Below, one piece after another: positions 41,696-50,857 of a stretch of DNA of 64,000 nt; positions within the stretch are counted from its first letter, which is position 1; each line of letters starts with the position of its first letter. Below the pieces are notes generated by a model. The model saw only the letters and a program-made list of their open reading frames with translations, was not told the DNA's origin and ran no database searches. Both the position numbers and the translations under genes were made by a program. Source of the DNA: an uncultured Campylobacter sp. (GTDB lineage Bacteria; Campylobacterota; Campylobacteria; Campylobacterales; Campylobacteraceae); contig NZ_CAUQKJ010000001.1 in NCBI RefSeq assembly GCF_963518785.1, forward strand, positions 314,385-378,384, given 5' to 3'.

Positions 41696-42223
41696 ATGGT
41701 AAAAATAGGTGTTTTAACAATAAGTGATCGCGCTAGCGGTGGCGTTTACGAGGATTTAGGAGGCAAAGAGATAATTGCCGTGATGGATGATTGGCTAACT
41801 TGCGAGAAAGAGTATTTTTATGAAATAGTTCCAGATGAGCTAGAGCTGATCAAAGATAAGCTGATTTATCTTTGCGACGAAGCGGGTTGTGATTTGGTGC
41901 TAACTACGGGCGGTACGGGTCCTGCTCCACGCGATGTAACGCCTGAAGCGACCGAAGCGGTAAGTGAGAAATTAATGCCAGGCTTTGGTGAGCTGATGCG
42001 TGCAGAAAGCCAAAAGATCGTGCCTACGGCAATTTTATCTCGCCAGATAGCAGCGATCCGCAAAAAATCTCTGATTATAAACTTACCGGGCAATCCAAAA
42101 GCGATTAAAGAGTGTCTCCTGCCGGTATTTCCTGCCGTGCCGTATTGCATTGATCTAATGGGAGGAAATTACATAACAGCGGATGAAAATAAGATAAAAA
42201 TATTCCGCCCTAAACGCAAATAG
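41696..42223 (+). CDS. mog: Molybdopterin adenylyltransferase (MogA)
   Basis: Activates molybdopterin by adenylylation ahead of molybdate insertion, serving the molybdoenzymes used in anaerobic respiration. Visible motifs are KIGVLTISDRASGGVYEDLG, the substrate-binding TTGGTGPAPRDVTPEATEAV, and the late IINLPGNPKAIKECLLPVFP block, all typical of MogA. At 175 aa it is the single-domain bacterial form. AAGGAGAGG precedes the ATG. It lies between the ftsH-like gene and the metal cluster; a 65-base gap with possible promoter separates it from the latter. Confidence 0.94.
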   Translation: MVKIGVLTISDRASGGVYEDLGGKEIIAVMDDWLTCEKEYFYEIVPDELELIKDKLIYLCDEAGCDLVLTTGGTGPAPRDVTPEATEAVSEKLMPGFGELMRAESQKIVPTAILSRQIAAIRKKSLIINLPGNPKAIKECLLPVFPAVPYCIDLMGGNYITADENKIKIFRPKRK

Positions 42224-42288
42224 TTCGCAAAATTTAGCAGGAATTAAATGATTTATGATATTATTTGAGCGCAAATTTAAGGAAAAAT

Positions 42289-42606
42289 ATGAAAATAAAT
42301 CATAACGATATTTTGGAATTTCATAAATATTTTAGCAAAATTAGCCACAGCAAAGGTCGTATTCGTATCCGCGTAAGTCCTAAAATTAGAGAGTTGCGAG
42401 ATAGCGTGAGCGAAGAGAGCCTAAAGGCTAAAATAGCTGCAATTCGCGGGATAAAAGAGTATAAATTTAACTCTCTAATCGGCTCGCTGACGATTCATTA
42501 TGATGAAAGCGTTTTTCCGATGCACCTTTGGGAGCAGTTTTTAAGCGGCATCAGTTCGCCTGAGCTAGTAGCGCTTGTAAATTCTAATATCGAGGCGATT
42601 TCTTGA
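42289..42606 (+). CDS. Small HMA-fold-like protein without CxxC; first gene of putative ferrosome cluster
   Basis: A 105-residue protein starting at ATG 42289, set by AAGGA (42279-42283). Its core (HSKGRIRIRVSPKIRE, then IAAIRGIKEYKFNSLIGSLT) has the beta-alpha-beta pattern of heavy-metal-associated domains and is like the N-terminus of the P-type ATPase at 44582 (ETKSRLRIKVAGF, LEGVTEARFNAKIGSLILRL). Neither has the CxxC copper/zinc site. Separate HMA-like proteins accompany P1B-6 ATPases in described fez (ferrosome) clusters, where FezC has an HMA domain. It overlaps the following gene by four bases. Role inferred: partner of the ATPase. Confidence 0.7.
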   Translation: MKINHNDILEFHKYFSKISHSKGRIRIRVSPKIRELRDSVSEESLKAKIAAIRGIKEYKFNSLIGSLTIHYDESVFPMHLWEQFLSGISSPELVALVNSNIEAIS

Positions 42607-43214
42607 ACGAAGAAGTATTGCGTAGCACTAAAAAATCGCGCAAAATTTCTAATAAATCTCGGAATTTAAATGAGGCACAAATTGCAGATATTGCTCTTTT
42701 GCTCGAAAAAGAGGCACAAATTTTACAGTTTTATTCGTTGGGCGCAGTTAAATTTCAAGATAAAAAGTTAGGAGAAATTCTATCTTTACGAGCTGGATTA
42801 CTTGAGCGGATGCTAGATTTTGTAAATTCTTGCGGGCTTGGCGCCACGCCTCCTGAAAATAGCAGTGAGGCACTGGCTGCAAAAGGTATGAATGAGTTTT
42901 TGGCTTCGGCACTTTTGATAGAAAAAAGCTCTATGATGTTTTATGACGATCTAATTAATTCGTGCAAGAACGCGCAATTTAAAGAGCTGCTGTATAAGGC
43001 GCAGGCGGTTTCGTATAATGAAATTTTGCCGATTTTAAAAGAACTAAATTCTAAATGCGAGGTTGATTCAAATTCTTTGAATTTAACTGATTTGTTAAAT
43101 GAAATTTTAAAAAATCCGCAGGAATTAGAGCGGATATTTCAAAAATACGATTTGCAAAATATCTTAAATAGCGCATTTTCTAATCTAATTAAAGGAATTT
43201 TGCAGAAAAATTAA
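42603..43214 (+). CDS. Probable ferritin-like helical protein of the metal cluster
   Basis: TTG 42603 start overlapping the preceding stop. After a basic 20-residue head the sequence is a run of long helices with the ferritin-like sequence style: IALLLEKEAQILQFYSLGAV (a Glu-rich first helix), LLERMLDFVNSCGL, ALLIEKSSMMFYDDLIN (Glu with later Tyr/Asp), and AQAVSYNEILPILKELN. The E..Y and E..E..Y spacing is compatible with a di-iron four-helix bundle of the rubrerythrin-like type, but the EX6Y or ExxH pairs are not all clear, so iron binding is unproven. The last ~50 residues may form a separate hairpin. In the middle of the metal cluster it could load or buffer iron. Confidence 0.55.
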   Translation: MNEEVLRSTKKSRKISNKSRNLNEAQIADIALLLEKEAQILQFYSLGAVKFQDKKLGEILSLRAGLLERMLDFVNSCGLGATPPENSSEALAAKGMNEFLASALLIEKSSMMFYDDLINSCKNAQFKELLYKAQAVSYNEILPILKELNSKCEVDSNSLNLTDLLNEILKNPQELERIFQKYDLQNILNSAFSNLIKGILQKN

Positions 43215-43221
43215 ATTAGGA

Positions 43222-43250
43222 TTGCAAAAATCTAAAAAAGTCGCTATAAT
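43222..43250 (+). promoter_or_regulatory. Candidate internal promoter of the metal cluster
   Basis: TTGCAA (43222-43227) and TATAAT (43245-43250) are spaced by 17 bases, close to the ideal arrangement. They lie in the 95-base gap between the ferritin-like gene and 43310. A second TATAAT is at 43284-43289, overlapping a small dyad ATAAA-N5-TTTAT (43272-43286) that could be an operator. Confidence 0.55.
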
Positions 43251-43309
43251 ATCAAAATCTATGTAAAGTTGATAAAATGACTTTATAATCTTAACACAAG
43301 GAGAATGAA

Positions 43310-43789
43310 ATGCCGATCCCATTTCTAGCAGGTTTTGCGCTTGGTTGCGCGGCGGTTTACGCTTATAACAATCGAGATAAAATCAAAGAAGGTGCAAATA
43401 AAATCGTAAGTAGCAAAAGCGTCGAGGAGCTAAAAAATAGCGTCAAAGGCGGAGCGGAAAAATTAAGCAAAAAATCAAAAGAAATTTTTGCGGAAGCCAA
43501 AGAAGGCTTAGACGATGTTGCTGAGGCGGTAAAAAGTAAAAGAAAGTCTGGCGGCAAAAAAGCTGCGACAAGTAGCGATAGCACTGCAAAAAAAACTAGA
43601 AAAAAACCGGGACCAAAACCGGGCTTTAAAAGAACTAAAAAATCTACCGTGAGCGCTAAGACGGGCGAAACACCGGCAGGTGAGACATCCGCAGCATCTA
43701 CTACTCCACTTAATATCCCACAGATCGTAAAAATGGACGATAATTCTTCGGCTAAATTTACGTCCGCAGACGATAAATCAGAAAAATAG
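43310..43789 (+). CDS. YtxH-like membrane-anchored protein with AT-hook-like basic tail
   Basis: AAGGAGAATGAA precedes ATG 43310. One N-terminal hydrophobic helix (FLAGFALGCAAVYAYNN) with small residues anchors the protein, followed by an amphipathic helix with heptads (residues ~20-85: KIKEGANKIVSSKSVEELKN) in YtxH style. Residues ~85-112 are strongly basic with KKTRKKPGPKPGFKRTKK, similar to an AT-hook or to polyanion-binding tails; the end is acidic and disordered. In a metal-granule context this tail could contact the mineral, phosphate or nucleic acid; that is inference. 159 aa. Followed at nine bases by a glycine-rich membrane protein. Confidence 0.65.
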   Translation: MPIPFLAGFALGCAAVYAYNNRDKIKEGANKIVSSKSVEELKNSVKGGAEKLSKKSKEIFAEAKEGLDDVAEAVKSKRKSGGKKAATSSDSTAKKTRKKPGPKPGFKRTKKSTVSAKTGETPAGETSAASTTPLNIPQIVKMDDNSSAKFTSADDKSEK

Positions 43790-43797
43790 GGGCTTAA

Positions 43798-44100
43798 ATG
43801 AATAGATCACTTACGACACAGCGTTCTCCGCTGGATCACGTTTTAAGCGGCGCTATAGCAGGGGCGATCGGCGGTTGCGCCGTAGAACTCGTTAAAGCTA
43901 AAGAAGGCAAGAGCAAATCTAAAGCGATTCGCGATGCGCTAGATATTGCGCTAAGCGGCGGTATCATCGGCGGCGGAGCGATTTACAGCGCAAATAAGCT
44001 CGTACAAGGCGAGTATCTACGCGCAGCGGCAGGCGTCGCAGTATGCGTAGGCGCGCTCATTGCGGGTAGAAATTTTATTCTTAAGGTAGGCAATGAGTAA
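43798..44100 (+). CDS. Small glycine-rich hydrophobic protein of the metal cluster
   Basis: A 100-residue protein with two or three glycine-zipper-type hydrophobic helices: HVLSGAIAGAIGGCAVELV, IALSGGIIGGGAIYSANKLV and AAGVAVCVGALIAGRNFIL. Such GxxxG-rich segments pack into oligomeric membrane assemblies, and a small hydrophobic protein is also reported in fez clusters (FezA), so it may shape a compartment membrane. No signal peptide or catalytic motif. Its stop overlaps the next start by eight bases. Not recognised as a named family. Confidence 0.65.
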   Translation: MNRSLTTQRSPLDHVLSGAIAGAIGGCAVELVKAKEGKSKSKAIRDALDIALSGGIIGGGAIYSANKLVQGEYLRAAAGVAVCVGALIAGRNFILKVGNE

Positions 44101-44578
44101 TCCGTATATCACAAAAAAAGATTTGAAAGAAATTCTAGACGATTACGATTTTGGTGACAACAAATATGCTAGCGGCTCTGCGGGCGGCTTTGCTGGCGAT
44201 GATAAGCTTGGCGGTTGGGCTAAATGGATAAATGAGCGGGTAAATTCCGCACCTTTTAACAGCTCTGCTTCCAGCAATAATTCGGACAATAAAGATTCTG
44301 CCACTCAAAGTTCAAGCGATGTAAATTCTACTCAGGGCTCCGCTTTCGGTGGAATTTTTAATTCCTTGGGTGGCAGGCAAAACGCGAGCGGCTTATTCGG
44401 TAGCAACTCATTTATCACAGGCATCGTTTTAGGTGCTGCAGCGACCTATTTTCTAACCGACGAAAACGCGCAAAAAAAGCTTTTTAAGCTCATCGCAAAG
44501 GGTATCGAGATGTTTCAGATGGGCGTTGAAGAGATGAAGGAGCGATTCGAAGACGCCAAGGCAGAGATGCAAGAGTAG
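44093..44578 (+). CDS. YtxH-like protein with C-terminal membrane helix
   Basis: A 161-residue protein. Its N-terminal two thirds are soluble and low-complexity (Ser, Asn, Gly, Asp; ASSNNSDNKDSATQSSSD) after a short ordered start (PYITKKDLKEILDDYDFGD). A single glycine-rich helix (FITGIVLGAAATYFLTDEN) is followed by a charged amphipathic helix (IEMFQMGVEEMKERFEDAKA), the typical YtxH arrangement. A YtxH-type helix also appears in the gene at 43310. It overlaps its upstream neighbour and ends three bases before the P-type ATPase, so translation is coupled. Function unknown; location at a membrane is inferred. Confidence 0.65.
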   Translation: MSNPYITKKDLKEILDDYDFGDNKYASGSAGGFAGDDKLGGWAKWINERVNSAPFNSSASSNNSDNKDSATQSSSDVNSTQGSAFGGIFNSLGGRQNASGLFGSNSFITGIVLGAAATYFLTDENAQKKLFKLIAKGIEMFQMGVEEMKERFEDAKAEMQE

Positions 44579-44581
44579 TCG

Positions 44582-46663
44582 ATGCAAAATTTTAAAATTT
44601 TACATGAGACTAAATCTAGGCTGCGCATAAAGGTCGCGGGCTTTAAAGGGCTCGATACGAGTGCACTGCAAAAAGCAGCTGCGAGGCTTGAAGGCGTAAC
44701 GGAAGCTAGATTTAACGCTAAAATTGGCTCTTTGATCCTTAGACTTGACGCTGGTGCGAATAAGGCAGGAATTCTAAAGCAGCTTGCTGCTTTAAATTTA
44801 AGCGAGCTAAAATCAATTATCCCCGCTAACCATAAAAATTTACCGAGCAAAAACGACTTTATTTTAGCGCTTCTTGCGTTGGGTGGAAATTTAATCTTTC
44901 GCACTTCGCCTTTAGCGCGCGTATTTAGCATCGTAGCGTGCATGCCTATCTTAAAAGAGGGCATTAAAGAAAGCTTTCGTCACGGGCTTACTTCAAAGGG
45001 CTTAGAGGCTGCTGCTGTCGGAATTTCTCTCGCTCGCGGAGATATCTTTGCCGCAAACAGCACCAACGCTATGCTTGCTCTTGGCGAATATATGGAGGAG
45101 AGCACCGTTTATAAAAGCGACGATCTGATCCGCGAGCTCGCTCGCCCGGACATCACCGAGGCGTGGGTCGAGATAGATCAAAACGGCAAAAAGACCGAGA
45201 TCAAAATCGCAACTTCTAAGCTAAAGGTAGGCGATATCGTGGTCGTGGGCGCGGGCGACGTCATAGCCGTGGACGGACACGTCGTAAGCGGCGAAGCGAT
45301 GATAAATCAAGCTAATATGACGGGCGAGTCGGTCGGGGTGAAAAAATCTCGCGGCGATAGCGTGCTAAGCGGCACGATCGTAGAGGAGGGCAGGATCCGT
45401 ATCTGGGCGGAAAACGTCGGCGAAAACACCTCCACGCAGCGCATTAAGCATTACATCACGGCATCTCTTAACGAACGCTCCAGCATCGGCATGCATACAA
45501 CCCACCTAGCCGACAAGCTCGTGCCGGTGACCTTCGGGCTTGCGGGCGTGTCCTATCTGATAAATCGAAATTTTATGACCGTAGCTTCGGTGCTGCAGGC
45601 GGATTACTCGTGCGCGCTTAAGCTGCCTACGCCGGTTGCTTTTAAATCGAGCATCTCGAAGGCGGGCAAGAACGGGATTTTGATCAAAGGCGCCAAGGCT
45701 CTTGAGTCGCTTGCGGCAGCCGATACTTTCGTATTCGATAAGACGGGCACGCTTACGTACGGCAACCTGGAGGTCGCCGAGATCATATCGTTTGACGAGC
45801 GCTTCAGTAAAAACGATATTTTAAATTTAACCGCGAGCGCCGAGGAGCATTACTTTCACCCCGTAGCCGAGGCGATCGTGGATGCTGCCAAAAAGCACGG
45901 TTTTATCCACAAACACCATGACGAGGTGGAATTCGTCGTCGCTCACGGCGTTAAGACCAGCATCGAGGGCAAAAAGCTCATCATCGGCTCGCGCCACTTT
46001 CTAGAGGACGACGAGATGATCTCGTTTGCGGCGCATGAGCAGACCATCGATCTTGCGATGCAAAAGGGGCTCGCACTGCTTTACATCGCATTTGACGGCA
46101 GACTTTTGGGGCTCATCGGGCTTAGAGACGAGGTACGCGCAAACGCTCGCGCCGTCATCGCTAGGCTCCGCGAGCTGGGTGCAGAGCAGATCGTCATGCT
46201 AAGCGGCGACGTAAAATCAAAAGCTCGCGCCGTAGCTAAAAAGCTCGGCGTAGATCGCTATTACGGCGAGCTGCTGCCGACGCAAAAGACCGAAATCTTA
46301 GAGCAGCTGAAAGCCGAGGGGCGAAAGGTGGTCTTCGTGGGCGACGGCATAAACGATGCGCCGAGCCTGATGAAGGCGGACATCGGCATCAGCATGCTAA
46401 ACGGCGCTGAGATCGCCAAGGCTTCCGCTCAGATCGGGCTTTTGAAAAACGATATCGAGGGCGTCGCGCAGGTAAAGGCGCTAGCCAACGACACGCTGCG
46501 GCTCGTAAATCGAAATTTCAACGCCACCGTGGGGATAAATTCGATCATTTTATTTTTGGCGACCTTCGGCGCGCTAAGTCCCGTAGCTACGGCGCTGCTG
46601 CATAACGGCACGACGATAGGACTACTACTGAATTCTATCAAAGGGGTAAAATTTGAGCATTGA
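44582..46663 (+). CDS. P1B-type metal-transporting ATPase with Ser-Cys-Ala motif (P1B-6, FezB-like)
   Basis: ATP-driven cation pump. An HMA-like N-terminal domain without CxxC (residues 1-70) is followed by membrane helices, the actuator loop with TGES at 247-250, the ion-site helix with S343-C344-A345-LKLPTP instead of the usual CPC, the phosphorylation motif D386-KTGT, the nucleotide-domain HP pair at 426-427, and GDGIND at 587-592. The last helices have RNFNATVGINS and HNGTT. An SCA transmembrane motif marks the P1B-6 subgroup, whose known members are the ferrosome ATPases (FezB). Iron is therefore the likely substrate, by inference. 693 aa. Coupled to genes on both sides within the cluster. 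Confidence 0.88.
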   Translation: MQNFKILHETKSRLRIKVAGFKGLDTSALQKAAARLEGVTEARFNAKIGSLILRLDAGANKAGILKQLAALNLSELKSIIPANHKNLPSKNDFILALLALGGNLIFRTSPLARVFSIVACMPILKEGIKESFRHGLTSKGLEAAAVGISLARGDIFAANSTNAMLALGEYMEESTVYKSDDLIRELARPDITEAWVEIDQNGKKTEIKIATSKLKVGDIVVVGAGDVIAVDGHVVSGEAMINQANMTGESVGVKKSRGDSVLSGTIVEEGRIRIWAENVGENTSTQRIKHYITASLNERSSIGMHTTHLADKLVPVTFGLAGVSYLINRNFMTVASVLQADYSCALKLPTPVAFKSSISKAGKNGILIKGAKALESLAAADTFVFDKTGTLTYGNLEVAEIISFDERFSKNDILNLTASAEEHYFHPVAEAIVDAAKKHGFIHKHHDEVEFVVAHGVKTSIEGKKLIIGSRHFLEDDEMISFAAHEQTIDLAMQKGLALLYIAFDGRLLGLIGLRDEVRANARAVIARLRELGAEQIVMLSGDVKSKARAVAKKLGVDRYYGELLPTQKTEILEQLKAEGRKVVFVGDGINDAPSLMKADIGISMLNGAEIAKASAQIGLLKNDIEGVAQVKALANDTLRLVNRNFNATVGINSIILFLATFGALSPVATALLHNGTTIGLLLNSIKGVKFEH

Positions 46664-46997
46664 AGATAAAATTTTGGATCTAAATTTTCAGCGCAAAGCG
46701 GCTAAAGTGACGCTCGGAGTGAGTATGGGCATCACGGCTCTAACCGCGCTGAATATGAACTCGCGCATGTCGCAGCTACATAAAGTTTCGGGTGCAGTGA
46801 TGTTGGCAAGCGCGATTTGGCACGCTAGCCTTTACGGCTCGCCATACAGCGAGTTTTTGCAAAATAGAAAAGCAAAGAGTCGGGGCAGAAAGAGATCCGT
46901 AGCAAATTTAGCCTTGGAAAATCTGCCGGACGGCAAAAGTACGTCAGTAAAAAGCACGCCCCCAAAAAGAAAGCCTCGCGCCCGCAAAAGCGCCTAG
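46653..46997 (+). CDS. Small membrane protein with basic tail, last gene of the metal cluster
   Basis: TTG 46653 start after AAAGGGG, overlapping the end of the ATPase gene. Two short hydrophobic helices (KVTLGVSMGITALTALN and VSGAVMLASAIWHASLYG) form a hairpin, followed by a Lys/Arg-rich tail (KAKSRGRKRSVAN, PPKRKPRARKSA). The basic tail is similar in character to that of 43310-43789. A hairpin 15 bases beyond the stop could end the transcript. 114 aa. I do not recognise the family. It may be a compartment membrane protein with the tail toward the lumen or the nucleoid. Confidence 0.65.
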   Translation: MSIEDKILDLNFQRKAAKVTLGVSMGITALTALNMNSRMSQLHKVSGAVMLASAIWHASLYGSPYSEFLQNRKAKSRGRKRSVANLALENLPDGKSTSVKSTPPKRKPRARKSA

Positions 46998-47011
46998 CGG
47001 CATAGCGCGTC

Positions 47012-47047
47012 GCGGCTTTTGAAAGTGCAAAGAAACTCTAAAGCCGC
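47012..47047 (+). terminator. Hairpin after the metal cluster
   Basis: GCGGCTTT (47012-47019) and AAAGCCGC (47040-47047) form an 8-bp perfect stem with a 20-base loop, followed by AT-rich sequence. It is a plausible end of the cluster transcript. Confidence 0.45.
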
Positions 47048-47183
47048 TAAATTTCTTTAGACGCAGCCGCCGAATGAAACGTCGCAAGCGGTGAAATTTA
47101 CGCCGTTTGCGGCTAAATTTACTATTTTATTAATTATTTATCTATTTATCCATACAATTCCATCAAAATTTTAAGGAGAGACA

Positions 47184-47522
47184 ATGAAATTAGTTTTATT
47201 GTTTTCGGTATTGGCTAGTCTTGCTTTGGGGCTTGATTGCAACGCCAAGACCTATTGCTCGCAGTTTAGCAGCTGCGAAGAGGCGACGCGGTATCTGCGA
47301 GAGTGTGGCAGGGCTCAGGAAGGCGGCACCCAGCATACCGATGGCGACGGCGACGGCGTGCCGTGCGAAAAACAGCTGTGCGGCCGTAATGGTCATAAAT
47401 TTAGCGGATTTTCTAGCGCGCGCGATGAAAAGAGCGAAGTTTCAAATTTAAAGGGCGCTGCCGACTCATGCGGTGCGGAGAAATTTAATGGTAGCGTTAT
47501 AGCTATAAAATTTGCTTCATAA
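47184..47522 (+). CDS. Secreted excalibur-domain-like calcium-binding protein
   Basis: AAGGAG precedes ATG 47184. Signal peptide MKLVLLFSVLASLALG. The mature N-terminus shows the excalibur pattern: paired cysteines (C19, C25, C31), FSSCEEATRYLRECG, and the EF-hand-like loop D53-G-D-G-D-G-V-P-C61 (TDGDGDGVPCEKQLC), which coordinates calcium in the family. The C-terminal ~45 residues are unstructured and end in a hydrophobic patch. Excalibur domains accompany extracellular nucleases in other bacteria, but no nuclease is fused here. Periplasmic or extracellular by inference. Confidence 0.8.
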   Translation: MKLVLLFSVLASLALGLDCNAKTYCSQFSSCEEATRYLRECGRAQEGGTQHTDGDGDGVPCEKQLCGRNGHKFSGFSSARDEKSEVSNLKGAADSCGAEKFNGSVIAIKFAS

Positions 47523-47756
47523 GTGCGAAATTTTATCTCGGCGCATCTTTAAATTTATAATATAAAGCGCGCCGTGATCTAATGCCGCCGCGCTCGCTAA
47601 ATTCGCAACGTTCGATTAAATTTTAATTATAAAAAAGCCGGTAAATTTTACATTTAGCGGCTGTGTCGGTCGCTAGCTACCGAAATTTTAATCTGCAAAC
47701 GCCTCATAAATCCTTTAAATTTACCCGCCTTTACCTGCCGCAAATTTAAATTTCGC

Positions 47757-47762
47757 TACAAT
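47757..47762 (+). promoter_or_regulatory. Candidate -10 box for tgt
   Basis: TTCGCTACAATC contains TACAAT 56 bases before the tgt ATG. Confidence 0.4.
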
Positions 47763-47818
47763 CGCTTTTTAAAATTTCGCGCAGAGTGCGCGCAAAAAGC
47801 TAAATTTAAAGGATCAAG

Positions 47819-48985
<1,167 letters not shown>

Positions 48986-49663
48986 TTTCGGCGGGCGAAG
49001 ACGCGGAATTTAGCGCGATAGTTAAATTTAGCCGCGGCGACGGGGCGGAATTTTAATACGACGTGCGGACGGCTAAATTTAAACGCGACAAAATTTGGGT
49101 AGTGAAATTTTAAGAGTTGCGGAGCGTGGAGCTTGTAGCTTTAAATTTCGCGCTTAGGCTTTCGTATCGATTAGAATTTTATTTCGGTAAAATTTTATTA
49201 TGATAGAGCTATGTCTTGAAATTTCGCCGTAGAATATGAGATAAAATTTAGTTTTGAAGCTTTGCGCTTAATCCGTGGATAAAATTCTGCGTCGATATAT
49301 GCTGAGCGCGCGAGATTTAAAGATGGAATTTAGTGGTAGGATTTTACAGACGCGATGTAAAATTACTATGGCTTTTATCAAATAAAAGAGAACATTGCAT
49401 CGAAATTCGCAGTATTGGTGTATTTTTTTTAAGCGTGCATTAACGCGTATAAAAGACATATATTGCTTTAGGGCGTGCGATCTGCGCCTACAATTGCGGA
49501 ATTTTATTGCGATAAAATTTCAATGCGGTAGAATTTTACTTTGATAAAGTTCAAATTTCCGCTAAATTCTGCCTTCGTGCTAAATTTTGCAATGAAATTT
49601 TGAGCAGAATTCTATCATAGTAGAATTTCATCGTAACTAAATCTGCGGTAAAATTTTGTAAAA
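48986..49663. other. AT-rich intergenic region between tgt and a convergent membrane-protein gene
   Basis: No gene or RNA that I can support. It is crowded with degenerate words of the form GATAAAATTT, GGTAGAATTTTA and GGTAAAATTTTG, on both strands, especially 49490-49660. A 63-codon open frame on the minus strand has no ribosome binding site and no recognisable product. Confidence 0.5.
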
Positions 49664-50797
49664 TTATTTTTTAATCCGCCTTAGCATACAAAATCCAAGG
49701 AAATAAAGCGGCGACATAACGATAAAAATTATGATGTATCTCCACGCCGTGCTCGCAAAAAATAGCCCTGTAAGCTCCATAAATTTCATCGACGCGCCAG
49801 TATAGCGGTCGCCGATGCCGATGAAAATAATAGCCGCGAGCTCCACAAGCAGTGCGGGAGCAAATAGGATTGAGCCTGCAGTTTTGAAAAACATAAACGC
49901 AAACGCCTTGAACTTATAATAAAACGAAATGAGCCCAAGTCCGATCACGCCGCAGATGAAAAACTGCTCGAACTCATCTAGCCCCAGGCTCTTATCCTGC
50001 AGGATCGTAGAGATGACGCACAGGATGATAAAGACGTTGTAGTTCGCAATTTGACGCATCGGGTATTGATCGTGCGTCGCTATGGAGAGTAGGTTTATCG
50101 CGCGGTTAAGCGGCAACAGATAAAATAGTGCAAAACTAAGGAAAATCAGCAGATCCATTACCATATAAACCGTGTCTTGATTAACGTAAGCTTCGATCTG
50201 TGAAAAAGATAGAAATATGCTTGCGATTTGCGAGCGGAATATCAAAATAAGGACTATCGGCGCTATGGGCAGGATTATGGATTTAAGCCCTTCCCTGCGG
50301 ATAGATGAAGTATAAATTTTACTCTCGACGCTTTGCGTAGTGCGCAGATCGTCTGTTTGGACGAACTCAAATCCAAAGAATTTCGGTTTTTTTGCACTCG
50401 TAGGCTTGGCTTTGCGGTTAAATTTAGATTTATTAAATTTTTTTGCGACCTTCGTTTCTTTTACGGCAGATATATCGTTTGCAATATTTTCGGTAGAGCT
50501 TTGAAAGGAAGGCGTTTCGGATATATTATTTTCTGCAGAATTCTTATCGCCAAAAATTTCATTGTTTTGCTTTGCAGATTCTTTTGGCTGTGGGGTTACT
50601 TTTTGCGTTACGCGATCTTTGGATTTAGAGCCCTCGACGCGCTTTATATTTATCGCGCTGGATGCTAGCGTGTCGAAGCTTACCTCATCGCCGTCGGTTA
50701 GGCTAGGATCGCGCTCGCCCAGCATTTCGTAGCTATACTCGACCCCGCCCGTGGCGACTATGACATTTTCACCTCTAATAAATCCGATAAGTCTCAT
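49664..50797 (-). CDS. Hypothetical multipass membrane protein with N-terminal OB-like domain
   Basis: No named family recognised. Residues 1-55 form a small beta-rich domain (MRLIGFIRGENVIVATGG, DGDEVSFDTLASSAINI), like an OB/cold-shock-type barrel. A low-complexity, basic/acidic linker (residues ~58-150) follows. The C-terminal part has about six to seven membrane helices (SIILPIAPIVLILIF, VYMVMDLLIFLSFALFYLL, YNVFIILCVISTILQ, FICGVIGLGLISFYY, LLVELAAIIFIGIG, YIIIFIVMSPLYFLGFCML). It lies 60 bases downstream of glmS on the same strand. The pairing of a soluble N-terminal domain and a membrane C-domain suggests a regulatory or scaffold protein. Confidence 0.7.
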   Translation of the reverse strand: MRLIGFIRGENVIVATGGVEYSYEMLGERDPSLTDGDEVSFDTLASSAINIKRVEGSKSKDRVTQKVTPQPKESAKQNNEIFGDKNSAENNISETPSFQSSTENIANDISAVKETKVAKKFNKSKFNRKAKPTSAKKPKFFGFEFVQTDDLRTTQSVESKIYTSSIRREGLKSIILPIAPIVLILIFRSQIASIFLSFSQIEAYVNQDTVYMVMDLLIFLSFALFYLLPLNRAINLLSIATHDQYPMRQIANYNVFIILCVISTILQDKSLGLDEFEQFFICGVIGLGLISFYYKFKAFAFMFFKTAGSILFAPALLVELAAIIFIGIGDRYTGASMKFMELTGLFFASTAWRYIIIFIVMSPLYFLGFCMLRRIKK

Positions 50798-50857
50798 ATA
50801 CTAATATTCCCCGATTTTTTAATGAGAAATATTAGTCAAAATGAACTTAAAAAACGA

